Shown here: positions 8,937-16,880 of the stretch, piece after piece | Numbering within the stretch: the first letter of the stretch is position 1 | Layout of the letters: every line of letters begins with the position of its first letter | Assembly: GCA_003210825.1 (NCBI GenBank) | Contig: QCUF01000005.1 | Coordinates: 1 to 49,974, forward strand | DNA: 49,974 nucleotides | Source: Prochlorococcus sp. AG-676-P15-1 | GTDB lineage: Bacteria; Cyanobacteriota; Cyanobacteriia; PCC-6307; Cyanobiaceae | Direction: 5' to 3' | Position numbers and translations under genes: made by a program | Notes under the pieces: generated by a model | What the model was told of the DNA's origin: nothing | What the model saw: the letters and a program-made list of their open reading frames with translations, nothing else | The model's database searches: none

Positions 8937-9182
8937 TTACTCTACCAATCTAAATCCTTTATCAAGTAATTTCTGATAAAGAAGCCTTGCTCTGAAAGCA
9001 AGAATTTGCTCTTCATTTTCATTACTAATAACATGAAAGTAATTAGTATCTAATTTATTTTTGCTGAAACATACATTTGCTTCTCCTAATCTTAGGGTCC
9101 AGTTTTCTTCTTTAGCTAAATGTTGGTTAGGACCAAGATCCCATGGACATTTTTCAGGATATTTTTCTCTTTTAGATCCCAT
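8937..9182 (-). CDS. Small hypothetical protein (81 aa)
   Basis: An 81-aa soluble, charged protein beginning 'MGSKREKYPEKCPWDLGPNQ' with a predicted C-terminal helix 'EEQILAFRARLLYQKLLDKG'. It converges on the DUF3386 gene with an 11-nt gap. I do not recognise a named family; it looks like a conserved picocyanobacterial hypothetical. Confidence 0.6.
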   Translation of the reverse strand: MGSKREKYPEKCPWDLGPNQHLAKEENWTLRLGEANVCFSKNKLDTNYFHVISNENEEQILAFRARLLYQKLLDKGFRLVE

Positions 9183-9290
9183 TGAAAATTTTTAAACTAC
9201 CCAATATTAGTAACTATTCAAAAGTATGGCTATGGATTTTAATTATTAACTTTTCTTTGGCTTTGTCTTACTCTGCATTATAGGAATAAT

Positions 9291-9929
9291 TTATTCCTTA
9301 GTCGCAATTAAACAATAAAAAGGATCTTTATTTAAAAAATTAAAAATATTCAGAGAAGGTTCATTAAACTTTTTAATAATTTTTGGTTCATTAAATCCGT
9401 TTGTTATTAATACTTTTCTTACATATTTTATTCTCTCATCTTCAGTAGATGTAGTCCATATATTAGGAGCCTTATGCCAAAATGCTCTATTTGAAAAAGC
9501 AATTATAATCTTGCCCTGATTACTCAAAATTCTTATGATTTCTTTTGTTAAATTTTCTGGGTATTGTAAATATTGCCAGGCTGCCACCATTAAACAATAA
9601 TCAACGCTTTCACTATCTAAAGGAATTTCTTGATTTAAATTTAAATTTTGTATCCAATAAGAATCAAAAATTTTGTTTTTTTCTAGCTCTTGTTTGTTTA
9701 ATCCATGTCCAATAACTTTTTTATATTTTTTTTCTTTAGGTAAATAACTATCCCAACTGGACATTAAATCAAGCACAGTTGAATAATCTGCAATTTCATT
9801 TTTATAAACATTTGATAGATATTTCCTAAAGTTAGCATCTAGATGATAAACAAATTTTGGATGAGAATAAAACTCCTCGTCATTACTCTCATCAAGTTTT
9901 TTTCTTTGATAATTATTTAAAACTTCCAA
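9291..9929 (-). CDS. Class I SAM-dependent methyltransferase-like protein
   Basis: A 212-aa protein with a methyltransferase-11-like core: a degenerate motif I 'YSTVLDLMSSWDSYLP' (about 48-63), the acidic post-I strand 'GHGLNKQELEKN', motif IV-like 'SVDYCLMVAAWQYLQYPENLTKEIIRIL' (about 107-134) and 'NQGKIIIAFSNR'. Motif I lacks the GxGxG pattern, as is common in this LDLMSSW subgroup of cyanobacterial proteins. Substrate unknown; stand-alone on the minus strand. Confidence 0.7.
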   Translation of the reverse strand: MEVLNNYQRKKLDESNDEEFYSHPKFVYHLDANFRKYLSNVYKNEIADYSTVLDLMSSWDSYLPKEKKYKKVIGHGLNKQELEKNKIFDSYWIQNLNLNQEIPLDSESVDYCLMVAAWQYLQYPENLTKEIIRILSNQGKIIIAFSNRAFWHKAPNIWTTSTEDERIKYVRKVLITNGFNEPKIIKKFNEPSLNIFNFLNKDPFYCLIATKE

Positions 9930-10081
9930 GACTATTTTTATAACAAGTACTTTAAATTTAATAAATAGATATTCATATTGTGATTTAGCAATATATTTAG
10001 CATTTAATTAATTAAAAATTTTTAAAAAAGCTAGACATCTATTAAAAAAAAGTTAAATTATTAAATATCAATTTAATTAAA

Positions 10082-10252
10082 ATGATTGTATTTAAAAGGA
10101 GTAAAAAAAGTAGATCTAAAAATGCCCTTTTCAATCCATATAAAAACGGAATTAGTCAATATGATATGGCATATCTTTCATCAAAAAAAGTTTTAAAAAA
10201 TAAAACTTTTAATCTACAAAATGATTTTCAAAAAGATAATTTAGCTGCATAA
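10082..10252 (+). CDS. Small basic protein (56 aa) upstream of the MIF homologue
   Basis: An ATG-started ORF of 56 codons encoding a Lys/Ser-rich basic N terminus ('MIVFKRSKKSRSKNALFNPY') and a more acidic tail ending 'KDNLAA'. Its stop is only 2 nt before the ATG of the MIF homologue, which suggests one transcript and possible coupling. No family recognised and no strong Shine-Dalgarno seen, so it may be a real small gene or a leader ORF. Confidence 0.5.
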   Translation: MIVFKRSKKSRSKNALFNPYKNGISQYDMAYLSSKKVLKNKTFNLQNDFQKDNLAA

Positions 10253-10254
10253 AT

Positions 10255-10587
10255 ATGCCTTACATTAATGTTTCTACTTCTGCAAAAATAGAGGATAAGC
10301 AAAAATTACTTGAAGAAATCTCAATATTAGTTTCGTCTTTAACAAATAAATCAAAAAGATTCGTTATGGCTAAATTAGATGATAATTCCGAAATGTATTT
10401 TGATGATAAAAGCCCTTGCTGCTATTTAGAGATTAAGTCAATAGGCTCTTTAAACCCTCAGGAAATGGCAAAACCTATATGTAATTTTATTTATGAAAAG
10501 ATTGGAATTCCTTTAGATAAAATTTATATTTCTTTCGAGGACGTGCCTGCAACAGTGTGGGCTTGGAATGGAAAAACTTTTGGTTAA
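10255..10587 (+). CDS. MIF-like tautomerase-superfamily protein
   Basis: A 110-aa homologue of macrophage migration inhibitory factor. The mature N-terminal Pro (MPYINVST) that acts as general base in tautomerases is present, a Lys follows at 32/34, and the C terminus 'IPLDKIYISFEDVPATVWAWNGKTFG' matches the MIF tail where D/N-x-A and W line the active site. Length fits MIF (about 114). MIF homologues of Prochlorococcus are known and have been studied structurally; the physiological substrate is not known. Confidence 0.88.
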   Translation: MPYINVSTSAKIEDKQKLLEEISILVSSLTNKSKRFVMAKLDDNSEMYFDDKSPCCYLEIKSIGSLNPQEMAKPICNFIYEKIGIPLDKIYISFEDVPATVWAWNGKTFG

Positions 10588-10613
10588 TTGTTGTTCTTTT
10601 AGGTATTAATTAA

Positions 10614-11000
10614 ATGGAAATAAAAAAATTAGTTGATTTAAACAGTCTTAGAACTGCACCTCTGTTAAGTAAAAGTCAAGTAACAAAACTATTAGAAGAA
10701 CTAGAAACTAATATTTTTAATGCCGATTGGATAACAGTAGGAATAATGGCACCTTGTGATACAAAGGCTATTGAAACATTGCAATCATTTTCTAAAAAAT
10801 ATTCCTCAATTAAATTTGGTAATTTAGAATCGCTCCATGCGGATGGAAGTGTTTTTTTGAAAGGTAATCAAAAAACAGGAAATGTTTATATTAGATCTGA
10901 AAATGGTCTGGGAGAAGGAATTTTAATAACTTGCCAATATGATGAAGATGCAGAAGAATCTAATACTTTTGGACCATTGCCATTAGATTTTTTTTCATGA
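10614..11000 (+). CDS. DUF1824 family protein
   Basis: A 128-aa cyanobacterial protein of the DUF1824 type: 'WITVGIMAPCDTKAIETLQSF' (about 40-60) and 'GNVYIRSENGLGEGILITCQY' (about 85-105), ending 'ESNTFGPLPLDFF'. Soluble, no signal. It is 26 nt downstream of the MIF homologue and likely in the same transcript. Function unknown. Confidence 0.75.
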   Translation: MEIKKLVDLNSLRTAPLLSKSQVTKLLEELETNIFNADWITVGIMAPCDTKAIETLQSFSKKYSSIKFGNLESLHADGSVFLKGNQKTGNVYIRSENGLGEGILITCQYDEDAEESNTFGPLPLDFFS

Positions 11001-11155
11001 TTAATTTCTAATTTATGTTTATATTGGATTAAATTTTATGCTATCCACATACCAGATAATGCTTTTCAGAAATTAGAGGTGAAAATATTTTTTGTTTTAA
11101 GCTTTGTTATTATGTTTAATGGCATTGATCTAAATTCTAAACTTCTTAAAATTTG

Positions 11156-12028
11156 ATGTTTTTTCAGGATATAATTCAAAATTTAAATAATTTTTGGTCC
11201 AAAGAGGGTTGTTTGATTATGCAGCCTTACGATACTGAAAAGGGAGCAGGAACAATGAATCCTCATACTTTTTTGAGGGCAATTGGACCCGAACCTTGGT
11301 CTGTTGCATATGCTGAGCCATGTAGAAGACCTACAGACGGAAGATTTGGTGATAATCCCAATCGTGCTCAACATTATTTTCAATATCAAGTAATAATTAA
11401 GCCTTCCCCAGATGGGATTCAAGAAAAATATTTGAAATCTTTAGAATTTCTTGGAATAAATCCTAGAGATCATGACATAAGGTTTGTAGAGGACAATTGG
11501 GAGTCACCTACCCTAGGAGCTTGGGGAGTAGGTTGGGAGGTTTGGTTAGATGGGATGGAAGTTACTCAGTTTACCTATTTCCAACAATGCGGGGGGATTG
11601 ATTGTAAACCAATACCAATTGAAATTACATATGGTTTAGAGAGGATTGCAATGTTCTTGCAAGATAAGGAAAGTATTTGGGACTTGAAATGGAATAAAGA
11701 TTTGAAATATAGTGACATTTGGCTCCAATTTGAAAAAGGTCAATGTTCATATAATTTCACTGAATCTAATCCTGAAAATCTCAGAAAATTATTTGAGATC
11801 TACCAAGATGAAGCAAATTTATTAACTGAAAAGAAGCTTACTTACCCTGCTCTTGATTATGTTTTAAAATGTAGTCACGTATTTAATTTACTTGATGCGA
11901 GAGGAGTTATTTCTGTTACTGATCGTGCACAATATATAGAAAAAATCAGAAATTTAGCGAGGAAAGTCGCATCTTCATGGATGGAAGAAAGAGAACTTTT
12001 GAAATTCCCGTTATTGCTTAATAATTAA
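11156..12028 (+). CDS. glyQ: Glycyl-tRNA synthetase alpha subunit
   Basis: Catalytic alpha chain of the heterotetrameric (alpha2-beta2) glycyl-tRNA synthetase. The hallmark N-terminal '[25 protein letters not shown]', the class II '[26 protein letters not shown]' and '[14 protein letters not shown]' motifs are all intact. Start is set at the ATG at 11156; a TTG one codon earlier is possible but unnecessary. About 290 aa, the normal length. The beta-subunit gene is not adjacent. Confidence 0.96.
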   Translation: MFFQDIIQNLNNFWSKEGCLIMQPYDTEKGAGTMNPHTFLRAIGPEPWSVAYAEPCRRPTDGRFGDNPNRAQHYFQYQVIIKPSPDGIQEKYLKSLEFLGINPRDHDIRFVEDNWESPTLGAWGVGWEVWLDGMEVTQFTYFQQCGGIDCKPIPIEITYGLERIAMFLQDKESIWDLKWNKDLKYSDIWLQFEKGQCSYNFTESNPENLRKLFEIYQDEANLLTEKKLTYPALDYVLKCSHVFNLLDARGVISVTDRAQYIEKIRNLARKVASSWMEERELLKFPLLLNN

Positions 12029-12064
12029 ATGTATTAAATACATTGATTAAGTATCATTTGATAC
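12029..12064. promoter_or_regulatory. Two adjacent perfect inverted repeats upstream of the porin
   Basis: Immediately after the glyQ stop lie two palindromes: a 7-1-7 repeat ATGTATT-A-AATACAT (12029-12043) and a 6-2-6 repeat GTATCA-TT-TGATAC (12051-12064), 22 nt apart start to start. They sit about 45-80 nt upstream of a candidate -10 box. They look like operator sites or, less likely, a weak glyQ terminator (no T-run follows). The binding protein is unknown. Confidence 0.5.
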
Positions 12065-12108
12065 ATTGAATTGAATCTTGTGGTCCTATTCAAAAAAGTT
12101 ACTCTCGA

Positions 12109-12156
12109 TACAATATATATACCCATGTCGTATGGGCATTTTTCGTGTGAGGTAAA
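12109..12156 (+). promoter_or_regulatory. Porin -10 box and leader with hairpin and Yfr1-complementary ribosome binding site
   Basis: A -10-like TACAAT lies at 12109-12114. The predicted leader begins near 12121 and forms a hairpin CCCAT-GTCGT-ATGGG (12122-12136), then GTGTGAGG (12145-12152) 4 nt before the ATG. The GAGG serves as Shine-Dalgarno, and the whole octamer is the exact reverse complement of CCUCACAC, the core of the Yfr1 sRNA motif. Two Prochlorococcus porins are established Yfr1 targets, so this leader is probably bound in the same way. Confidence 0.6.
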
Positions 12157-13452
12157 ATGAAACTCTTCCAACAAATGTTGGTTGCTACGGCAACTTTAGG
12201 CTTTATAGCTCCTATTGCTGCACAGGCATCTGACGTTTTGAATCTTGAAGGGATGAATGACTACAAAAAAAGTAGTAAGAAATCATCAAAAAAAAGATTC
12301 GACAGTAATACATTCGTTAACAAAGTTAATGAAGATCTAGCAACACTTGAAAATAGTGTTGAAAATCCAATCAGTTATGAGGCTGGTAGTTTCTCAGATA
12401 CTACAACTCTTGATACTAGTGTTGTTTTTTCACTAGGTGGAGCTGATGTCACCGCTGAGAAGAAATCAGCTCATGATGACACATCTCTGCAGGGCCGAAT
12501 CCAAGGCGCTTATACTTACCAAATGAACTTGAATACAAGTTTTACAGGTGATGATAATCTTTATACAAGAATTAAATCAGGTAATCACTCCGGCTATTCA
12601 GTAACTAAAGGTGAGCAAAATACTTACCTAAAAGCAGGAGACAGTAAAGCAGATGTTCTTAAAGTAGATAAGATTTGGTATTCAACTCCAGTTGGTGAAA
12701 ACCATACTGTTTTCGTTGGCCCAAAGATTGAAAACTATTATATGCATGCAACAACTCCATCAATTTATAAGCCTGTTTTAAAGGCCTTTGCTCTTGGTGG
12801 TAACGGTGCTGCTTATGGTGCAAGCACAAGTCCAGGTGCTGGTTGGGCATATAATGCAGACAATGGCTTTGCTGTAAGTTCTAACTTTACAACTCAATCA
12901 GGAAACACCTCTACTGGAATGCTGAGTAATGAAGGCAAAACTAGTTGGGCAACTCAGGTTGGTTATACTAAACCAAATTATTCTGTTTCAGCGATTGTAA
13001 ACATGAAATACAATGGTTGGGCGGATACTTCTTATTTCACTTCTGATGATGGAGCCCTAAGACCAGGTGATGGTAATAGTACTAACATTGGTTTGAGAGG
13101 TTGGTGGAGACCAGAAAATACTGGAACAGCGACTCCCTCAATTTCTCTTGGCTATGACACATCAGAAACTGATGCGACTGGCAATTCAAACACTACTGCA
13201 TATTTCGTTGGTCTTAACTGGCAAGATATCATCAATGCGGATGACAGAATTGGAGTTGCTATAGGTCAGCCTCAGAAACATGAAGACGATGTAGTTGATC
13301 CATTCTTGTATGAAGTTTATTATGATTACAAAGTAAATGATTCAGTCACTGTAACACCTACAATTTTTGGAGGTACTTATAAGAATGCATCAAGAGACGA
13401 TATAGAGGTCGACATGAAAGGTTACGTTCTAAACACTACATTCAAATTCTAA
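12157..13452 (+). CDS. Outer-membrane porin-like protein
   Basis: A 431-aa outer-membrane beta-barrel protein. A Sec signal peptide (residues 1-24, cleavage after AAQA) is followed by a Lys/Ser-rich linker with a short helix 'DSNTFVNKVNEDLATLE' and then many alternating amphipathic strands, ending in the terminal Phe ('YVLNTTFKF') recognised by the BAM machinery. It resembles the picocyanobacterial Som-like porins but lacks an obvious full SLH domain at the N terminus. It should carry solutes through the outer membrane; location near iron-uptake genes may be meaningful. Confidence 0.85.
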   Translation: MKLFQQMLVATATLGFIAPIAAQASDVLNLEGMNDYKKSSKKSSKKRFDSNTFVNKVNEDLATLENSVENPISYEAGSFSDTTTLDTSVVFSLGGADVTAEKKSAHDDTSLQGRIQGAYTYQMNLNTSFTGDDNLYTRIKSGNHSGYSVTKGEQNTYLKAGDSKADVLKVDKIWYSTPVGENHTVFVGPKIENYYMHATTPSIYKPVLKAFALGGNGAAYGASTSPGAGWAYNADNGFAVSSNFTTQSGNTSTGMLSNEGKTSWATQVGYTKPNYSVSAIVNMKYNGWADTSYFTSDDGALRPGDGNSTNIGLRGWWRPENTGTATPSISLGYDTSETDATGNSNTTAYFVGLNWQDIINADDRIGVAIGQPQKHEDDVVDPFLYEVYYDYKVNDSVTVTPTIFGGTYKNASRDDIEVDMKGYVLNTTFKF

Positions 13453-13470
13453 GTTTTTACTTAAATAATA

Positions 13471-13499
13471 AAAACGCCCTTAGCTGGGCGTTTTTTTTT
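13471..13499 (+). terminator. Rho-independent terminator of the porin gene
   Basis: Stem AAAACGCCC / GGGCGTTTT around a TTAGCT loop, followed by a run of nine T. It starts 18 nt after the porin stop. Confidence 0.9.
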
Positions 13500-13556
13500 G
13501 ATTAAAAATAAAAAAGATTTAAGAGGTTTCTTAAAATAAAAAATTAAATTTAATCA

Positions 13557-13784
13557 TTACCAGCAATTTTCTCCTTCTCCAATAGGAATGCATGTGGCTG
13601 ATTTGGCAGCTTCATCAGCTAATTTTTGAGCGTTTGAATCCAGTACGAAATCCGCATCAACGTCCATATCTGTATTCCATTCTTTTAGGCCACCCATGTC
13701 ATTCTCACCACTATTAACAGATGATGATATGGCTATTGCGCTTGTGGCAGCTATGAATAATGCAATAGAACTTTTTTTTGGCAT
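13557..13784 (-). CDS. Small secreted hypothetical protein (75 aa)
   Basis: A 75-aa precursor with an N-terminal signal-like helix 'KKSSIALFIAATSAIAISSSV' (3-23), followed by an acidic mature part and two Cys near the end ('SATCIPIGEGENCW') that could form a disulfide in the periplasm. Located between porin and piuC-like gene. No family recognised. Confidence 0.6.
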   Translation of the reverse strand: MPKKSSIALFIAATSAIAISSSVNSGENDMGGLKEWNTDMDVDADFVLDSNAQKLADEAAKSATCIPIGEGENCW

Positions 13785-13856
13785 TTAGGATTTTAATTTC
13801 TGATTTATTTTAAATATTTTCCAATCAATTTTCTACTTAGTGTATAAAATGTTTCT

Positions 13857-14522
13857 TTAATGACCAAGTAGTCTCAGAAGATTTGAATAAGATTTGAAAA
13901 TAAGATCCAATTCATCCGACCTCCCATTCTTAGCTAACAAGCCCTTTGCACCTGCATCAAGATCAAATAAATATTCTCTTTCCTCAATTGATTTCACATA
14001 ACTTTCAATCCAACCCACGCATACTAATCTTTCCCCCTTTTTAATCTCTTTTACTGAATGCAAGTAAGTACTCGGATAAATAATTATCTCACCTGCATTG
14101 AGTTTGAATTCTTTTTCTGAATTCATCTCTTCAATAATGAGCTCCCCACCTCTGTATTTGCTTTTATCAGTTAATGCAATAGTAAAAGATAAATCAGATC
14201 TCCCTGATGACATAAATGGGTTGTCGATATGTCTCCCATATTGCATATTATTTAGAGATTTTGTAAACATTATTCCATGAATAATTTTTGGTAACGCAAA
14301 GCTTTTAATTAGAGGACTGGAAAGAATTTTTTTTCTTATTAAATTCGAAAGTTTTATAGATATTTCAGATTCTCTTTTTAATTGCAAATTGTTTTTTACT
14401 TTTGATGCATGACTTCCAGCAGTTTTTTTTCCATCTTCCCAGAGAGTTTTTTCTTTATTTAATTTTTTGGTTAATACTTCAATTTCTTCTTGAAGGAGAA
14501 GCTGGTAAGTTAAATAATTCAT
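13857..14522 (-). CDS. piuC: PiuC/YbiX-like Fe(II)/2-oxoglutarate dioxygenase (PKHD-type)
   Basis: A 221-aa Fe(II)- and 2-oxoglutarate-dependent hydroxylase. The facial triad H98-x-D100 ('YGRHIDNPF') and H155 ('STYLHSV') plus the 2-oxoglutarate-binding R165 ('KKGERLVCVGW') are intact, and 'YRGGELIIEE' matches the PKHD signature. Family members are called PiuC for association with iron uptake. It is divergent from the iron-binding protein gene futA, 101 nt away, supporting an iron-acquisition role; the hydroxylated substrate is unknown. Confidence 0.85.
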   Translation of the reverse strand: MNYLTYQLLLQEEIEVLTKKLNKEKTLWEDGKKTAGSHASKVKNNLQLKRESEISIKLSNLIRKKILSSPLIKSFALPKIIHGIMFTKSLNNMQYGRHIDNPFMSSGRSDLSFTIALTDKSKYRGGELIIEEMNSEKEFKLNAGEIIIYPSTYLHSVKEIKKGERLVCVGWIESYVKSIEEREYLFDLDAGAKGLLAKNGRSDELDLIFKSYSNLLRLLGH

Positions 14523-14623
14523 TTTGAATATAAAAAATGATACAAAGTAACGTATAGAAAATATCTATTAGAATTCTCTTTCTTTTAATGTAGATAAAGT
14601 AACCATAGATACTAATTAAAAAA
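14523..14623. promoter_or_regulatory. Divergent piuC/futA promoter region
   Basis: A 101-nt AT-rich gap between two divergent iron genes. It contains a short palindrome AGAATTCT near 14571-14578 and a TAGATACT box just before futA. Fur control would be expected from the genes, but I see no close match to a canonical Fur box. Confidence 0.35.
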
Positions 14624-15646
14624 GTGCTAAACCTAAAAAAAATACTTTATTCAGCTTTAACCTGTACCTTTTTACTTAATTTAAATATACCTGTAAATTC
14701 AACAGAAAGAGAAGTTAAAATTTATTCAGGAAGGCATTACAACACTGATAGAGAAGTTTATAAGAAATTTGCAGAAGAAACTGGTATTAAAGTAAGACTT
14801 ATTGAAGCTGCAGGTATCTCTTTAATTGAGAGATTAAAAAGAGAGGGGGAAAACTCTCAAGCTGATTTGATTCTTCTTGTTGATGCAGCAAGAATTACTA
14901 ATGCTTCTAAAGCAGGATTACTTCAAAGCATAAACTCACCAAGTCTAGAGAAAGATGTGCCAGATAATTTAAAAGACCCGTCTAAGGAGTGGTATGCATT
15001 AACTCGAAGGGTAAGAGTTATGGTGGTAAATCCAAAAGTAGTGGATGTTAATAAGATTAAGGATTACACTGATCTGGCTGATCCTTCTTTAAAAGGAAAA
15101 GTCTGTTTAAGGAACAGAAAAAGTCCATATAATCAATCTTTGGTTGCTAATCAAATCGTTAATAAAGGTGAATTAGAAACTAAAGCTTGGCTAAGTGGAA
15201 TGATTTCAAATGTTTCTAAACCTTTCTTCCCAGGTGATATTTCTATAGTAAGGGCAGTTTCCAAGAAAAAATGTGGTGTTGGAATAGTTAACCATTACTA
15301 CGTAGCTAGAATGCTTGCAGGTGTGAATGGGAGAAGAGATGCTTTATATGCAAAAAAAACATCTGTTATCACTCCAAATCCAGCTCATGTAAATATAAGT
15401 GCAGGAGGAGTTGCTAAATATGCGAAAAATAAAGCTGAGGCTGTTAAGCTTCTTGAATTTTTAGCTTCACCTAGTGGCAGTAAAGGTTTAGCAGCGCCTA
15501 CCTTTGAACACCCTTTAAAGGAAGTTAATCAAAATCAGATAGTTAAAAGCTTTGGAGCTTTTAAACCAGATAAGGTTACTGTAGATGATCTTGGAAGTAA
15601 TAACTCAATTGCAATAAGGATGATGAAAGAAGCTGGTTGGGATTGA
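14624..15646 (+). CDS. futA: Iron(III) ABC-transporter substrate-binding protein (FutA/IdiA)
   Basis: A 340-aa periplasmic ferric-iron-binding protein. Start is GTG, giving a signal peptide (about 1-27, 'LLNLNIPVNST'). Candidate metal ligands typical of FutA are H38/Y39 ('GRHYNTD'), Y169 ('RKSPYNQS') and Y225/Y226 ('IVNHYYVARM'). Length and the C-terminal 'PLKEVNQNQIVKSFGAFKPD' fit the AfuA/IdiA family. The permease and ATPase subunits are not adjacent, as is usual in this genus. Likely induced by iron limitation. Confidence 0.93.
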   Translation: MLNLKKILYSALTCTFLLNLNIPVNSTEREVKIYSGRHYNTDREVYKKFAEETGIKVRLIEAAGISLIERLKREGENSQADLILLVDAARITNASKAGLLQSINSPSLEKDVPDNLKDPSKEWYALTRRVRVMVVNPKVVDVNKIKDYTDLADPSLKGKVCLRNRKSPYNQSLVANQIVNKGELETKAWLSGMISNVSKPFFPGDISIVRAVSKKKCGVGIVNHYYVARMLAGVNGRRDALYAKKTSVITPNPAHVNISAGGVAKYAKNKAEAVKLLEFLASPSGSKGLAAPTFEHPLKEVNQNQIVKSFGAFKPDKVTVDDLGSNNSIAIRMMKEAGWD

Positions 15647-15705
15647 AGCTTAAGATATAAAACATAAAATAAATCTATTTATTTTTATATATATTGTTTT
15701 ATTAT

Positions 15706-15790
15706 GGAGAGGTGGCTGAGTGGTCTAAAGCGAACGATTCGAAATCGTTTAACAGCTAACTGTTCGTGGGTTCGAATCCCACCCTCTCCG
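15706..15790 (+). tRNA. tRNA-Ser (CGA)
   Basis: An 85-nt type II tRNA. Acceptor GGAGAGG pairs with CCTCTCC (15783-15789) with G as discriminator; the anticodon stem AACGA/TCGTT encloses TTCGAAA, giving anticodon CGA (15740-15742) for UCG. A long variable arm (AACAGCTAACTGTT) and T-loop GTTCGAATC are clear. CCA is not encoded. Its last bases are repeated at 19717-19729, marking it as an integration site. Confidence 0.96.
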
Positions 15791-16137
15791 TTATTTTATA
15801 GTTTCTAGTAGACCCAAATAGTTTCAAATAAAGAGTTTTTAAAACTATTATTGAGGTTTTTCTTCACTAATAGTTCCCACTATTCCACGTTAGACATTAA
15901 TTCGTTGTGTGGGGTGTAGTGTGGGATAAATTGTTTGTAGTGTGGGATATTTGATAGATAAAGTTTGGTAGTGTGGGATTCCTTGAGACCCATTGTTAAT
16001 AGTGAGTTAATTCCAAATATTCTGGAGGGATATTATTTAACAAATGAGGCACGAAATTTTATTGATCCATTCTCTTAATAAATATATTTTTAAATTAAAA
16101 ATCATTTATAGTTTGGTTAATAACTTAATGGTAAAAA
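15791..16137 (+). repeat. Gene-free region with arm-like direct repeats next to tRNA-Ser
   Basis: This 347-nt gap has no credible ORF. It holds three copies of GTAGTGTGGGAT(A) at 15916, 15937 and 15968, spaced 21 and 31 nt (about two and three helical turns), all in the same orientation, inside a longer GT-rich stretch. The first copy belongs to the 22-bp repeat shared with 19623-19644. The regular spacing suggests protein binding sites, such as integrase arm sites. Confidence 0.6.
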
Positions 16138-16425
16138 ATGTCTCTTAGATCAATTTATCTTTCTCTTGCCTTAATTACTTTTACAACTGCACCCTCAATT
16201 GCTTCTTGTTATGGCACTGGTTATGCCCGTTATTGTGATGGAAGAGGTGGTCCAGGTGCTACTTACTCACCTCGTGGAAATTATGGGGGGACTAATTATT
16301 ATAACAAAAGTGGTGGTTATTCAAGAAGAGAAACATATACTCCTCAAAGAAATAATACTTACTACAACAATGGAGGTTACAATTCCAGACCCCGTTCAAG
16401 CAGTGGAGATTATTTCGGTTTTTAA
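16138..16425 (+). CDS. Secreted Gly/Tyr/Asn-rich low-complexity protein
   Basis: A 95-aa precursor with a signal peptide (about 1-22, cleavage near PSIAS) and a mature region rich in Gly, Tyr, Asn, Ser and Arg ('CYGTGYARYCDGRGGPG', then repeated YYN/GGY units, ending 'GDYFGF'). Such composition suggests a flexible, possibly surface-adhesive or self-assembling protein. Two Cys near the mature N terminus may pair. No family recognised; an overlapping ORF in another frame is a shadow. Confidence 0.6.
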   Translation: MSLRSIYLSLALITFTTAPSIASCYGTGYARYCDGRGGPGATYSPRGNYGGTNYYNKSGGYSRRETYTPQRNNTYYNNGGYNSRPRSSSGDYFGF

Positions 16426-16481
16426 TTTAAAGTAGGAAAATTTTTAAGGAATAATTAATTGCAAAAATTAAATCATCTGAT

Positions 16482-16880
16482 TTAACTTATTGTTTCATCT
16501 AACCATTTTAACCGATCTTTTTTGAGCATCATCTCGCAGTAACTATACATAGTTCCATACTTATTCCAAGTGCATTCTGTCTGATAATAAGTTTTAAATG
16601 CTTCCTGACTTCTTTTTAATGAGCAGGCATGAGATTTAAATCCTTCTTTATCGCAATCACCTTTAGATGATATTTTCTCTTGAATTAAGGTATCAATTTT
16701 TTCTTTTGCTTTCATAGAACATTCATAAACTAATCCGTTATTCATTGCTCTTGGTAACGCTTCATCTAAACATTTTGAATAAAAAGAATATTCACCATAT
16801 TCCTTTTTTTCTTTTATTTCAGAATTAACGGGAGATAAAAAACTTAAAAATAAAATAGGTAAAAGTAAAATGATTCTCAT
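16482..16880 (-). CDS. Secreted LprI/DUF1311-like protein
   Basis: Start is placed at the ATG overlapping the upstream stop (TAATG), giving 132 aa with a signal peptide 'MRIILLLPILFLSFLSPVNS'. The mature part has six Cys and a C-terminal block 'LKRSQEAFKTYYQTECTWNKYGTMYSYCEMMLKKDRLKWLDE' that resembles the DUF1311 / lysozyme-inhibitor LprI pattern. It is the last gene of a three-gene operon of exported proteins. The lysozyme-inhibitor role of some relatives cannot be assumed here. Confidence 0.6.
   Translation of the reverse strand: MRIILLLPILFLSFLSPVNSEIKEKKEYGEYSFYSKCLDEALPRAMNNGLVYECSMKAKEKIDTLIQEKISSKGDCDKEGFKSHACSLKRSQEAFKTYYQTECTWNKYGTMYSYCEMMLKKDRLKWLDETIS

Noticed and set aside
16199-16435. 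Hydrophobic 78-aa ORF overlapping the Gly/Tyr-rich gene
   Set aside because: Its Val/Met/Ile-rich product is a frame shadow of the GGT/TAT-rich coding sequence with no start signal.
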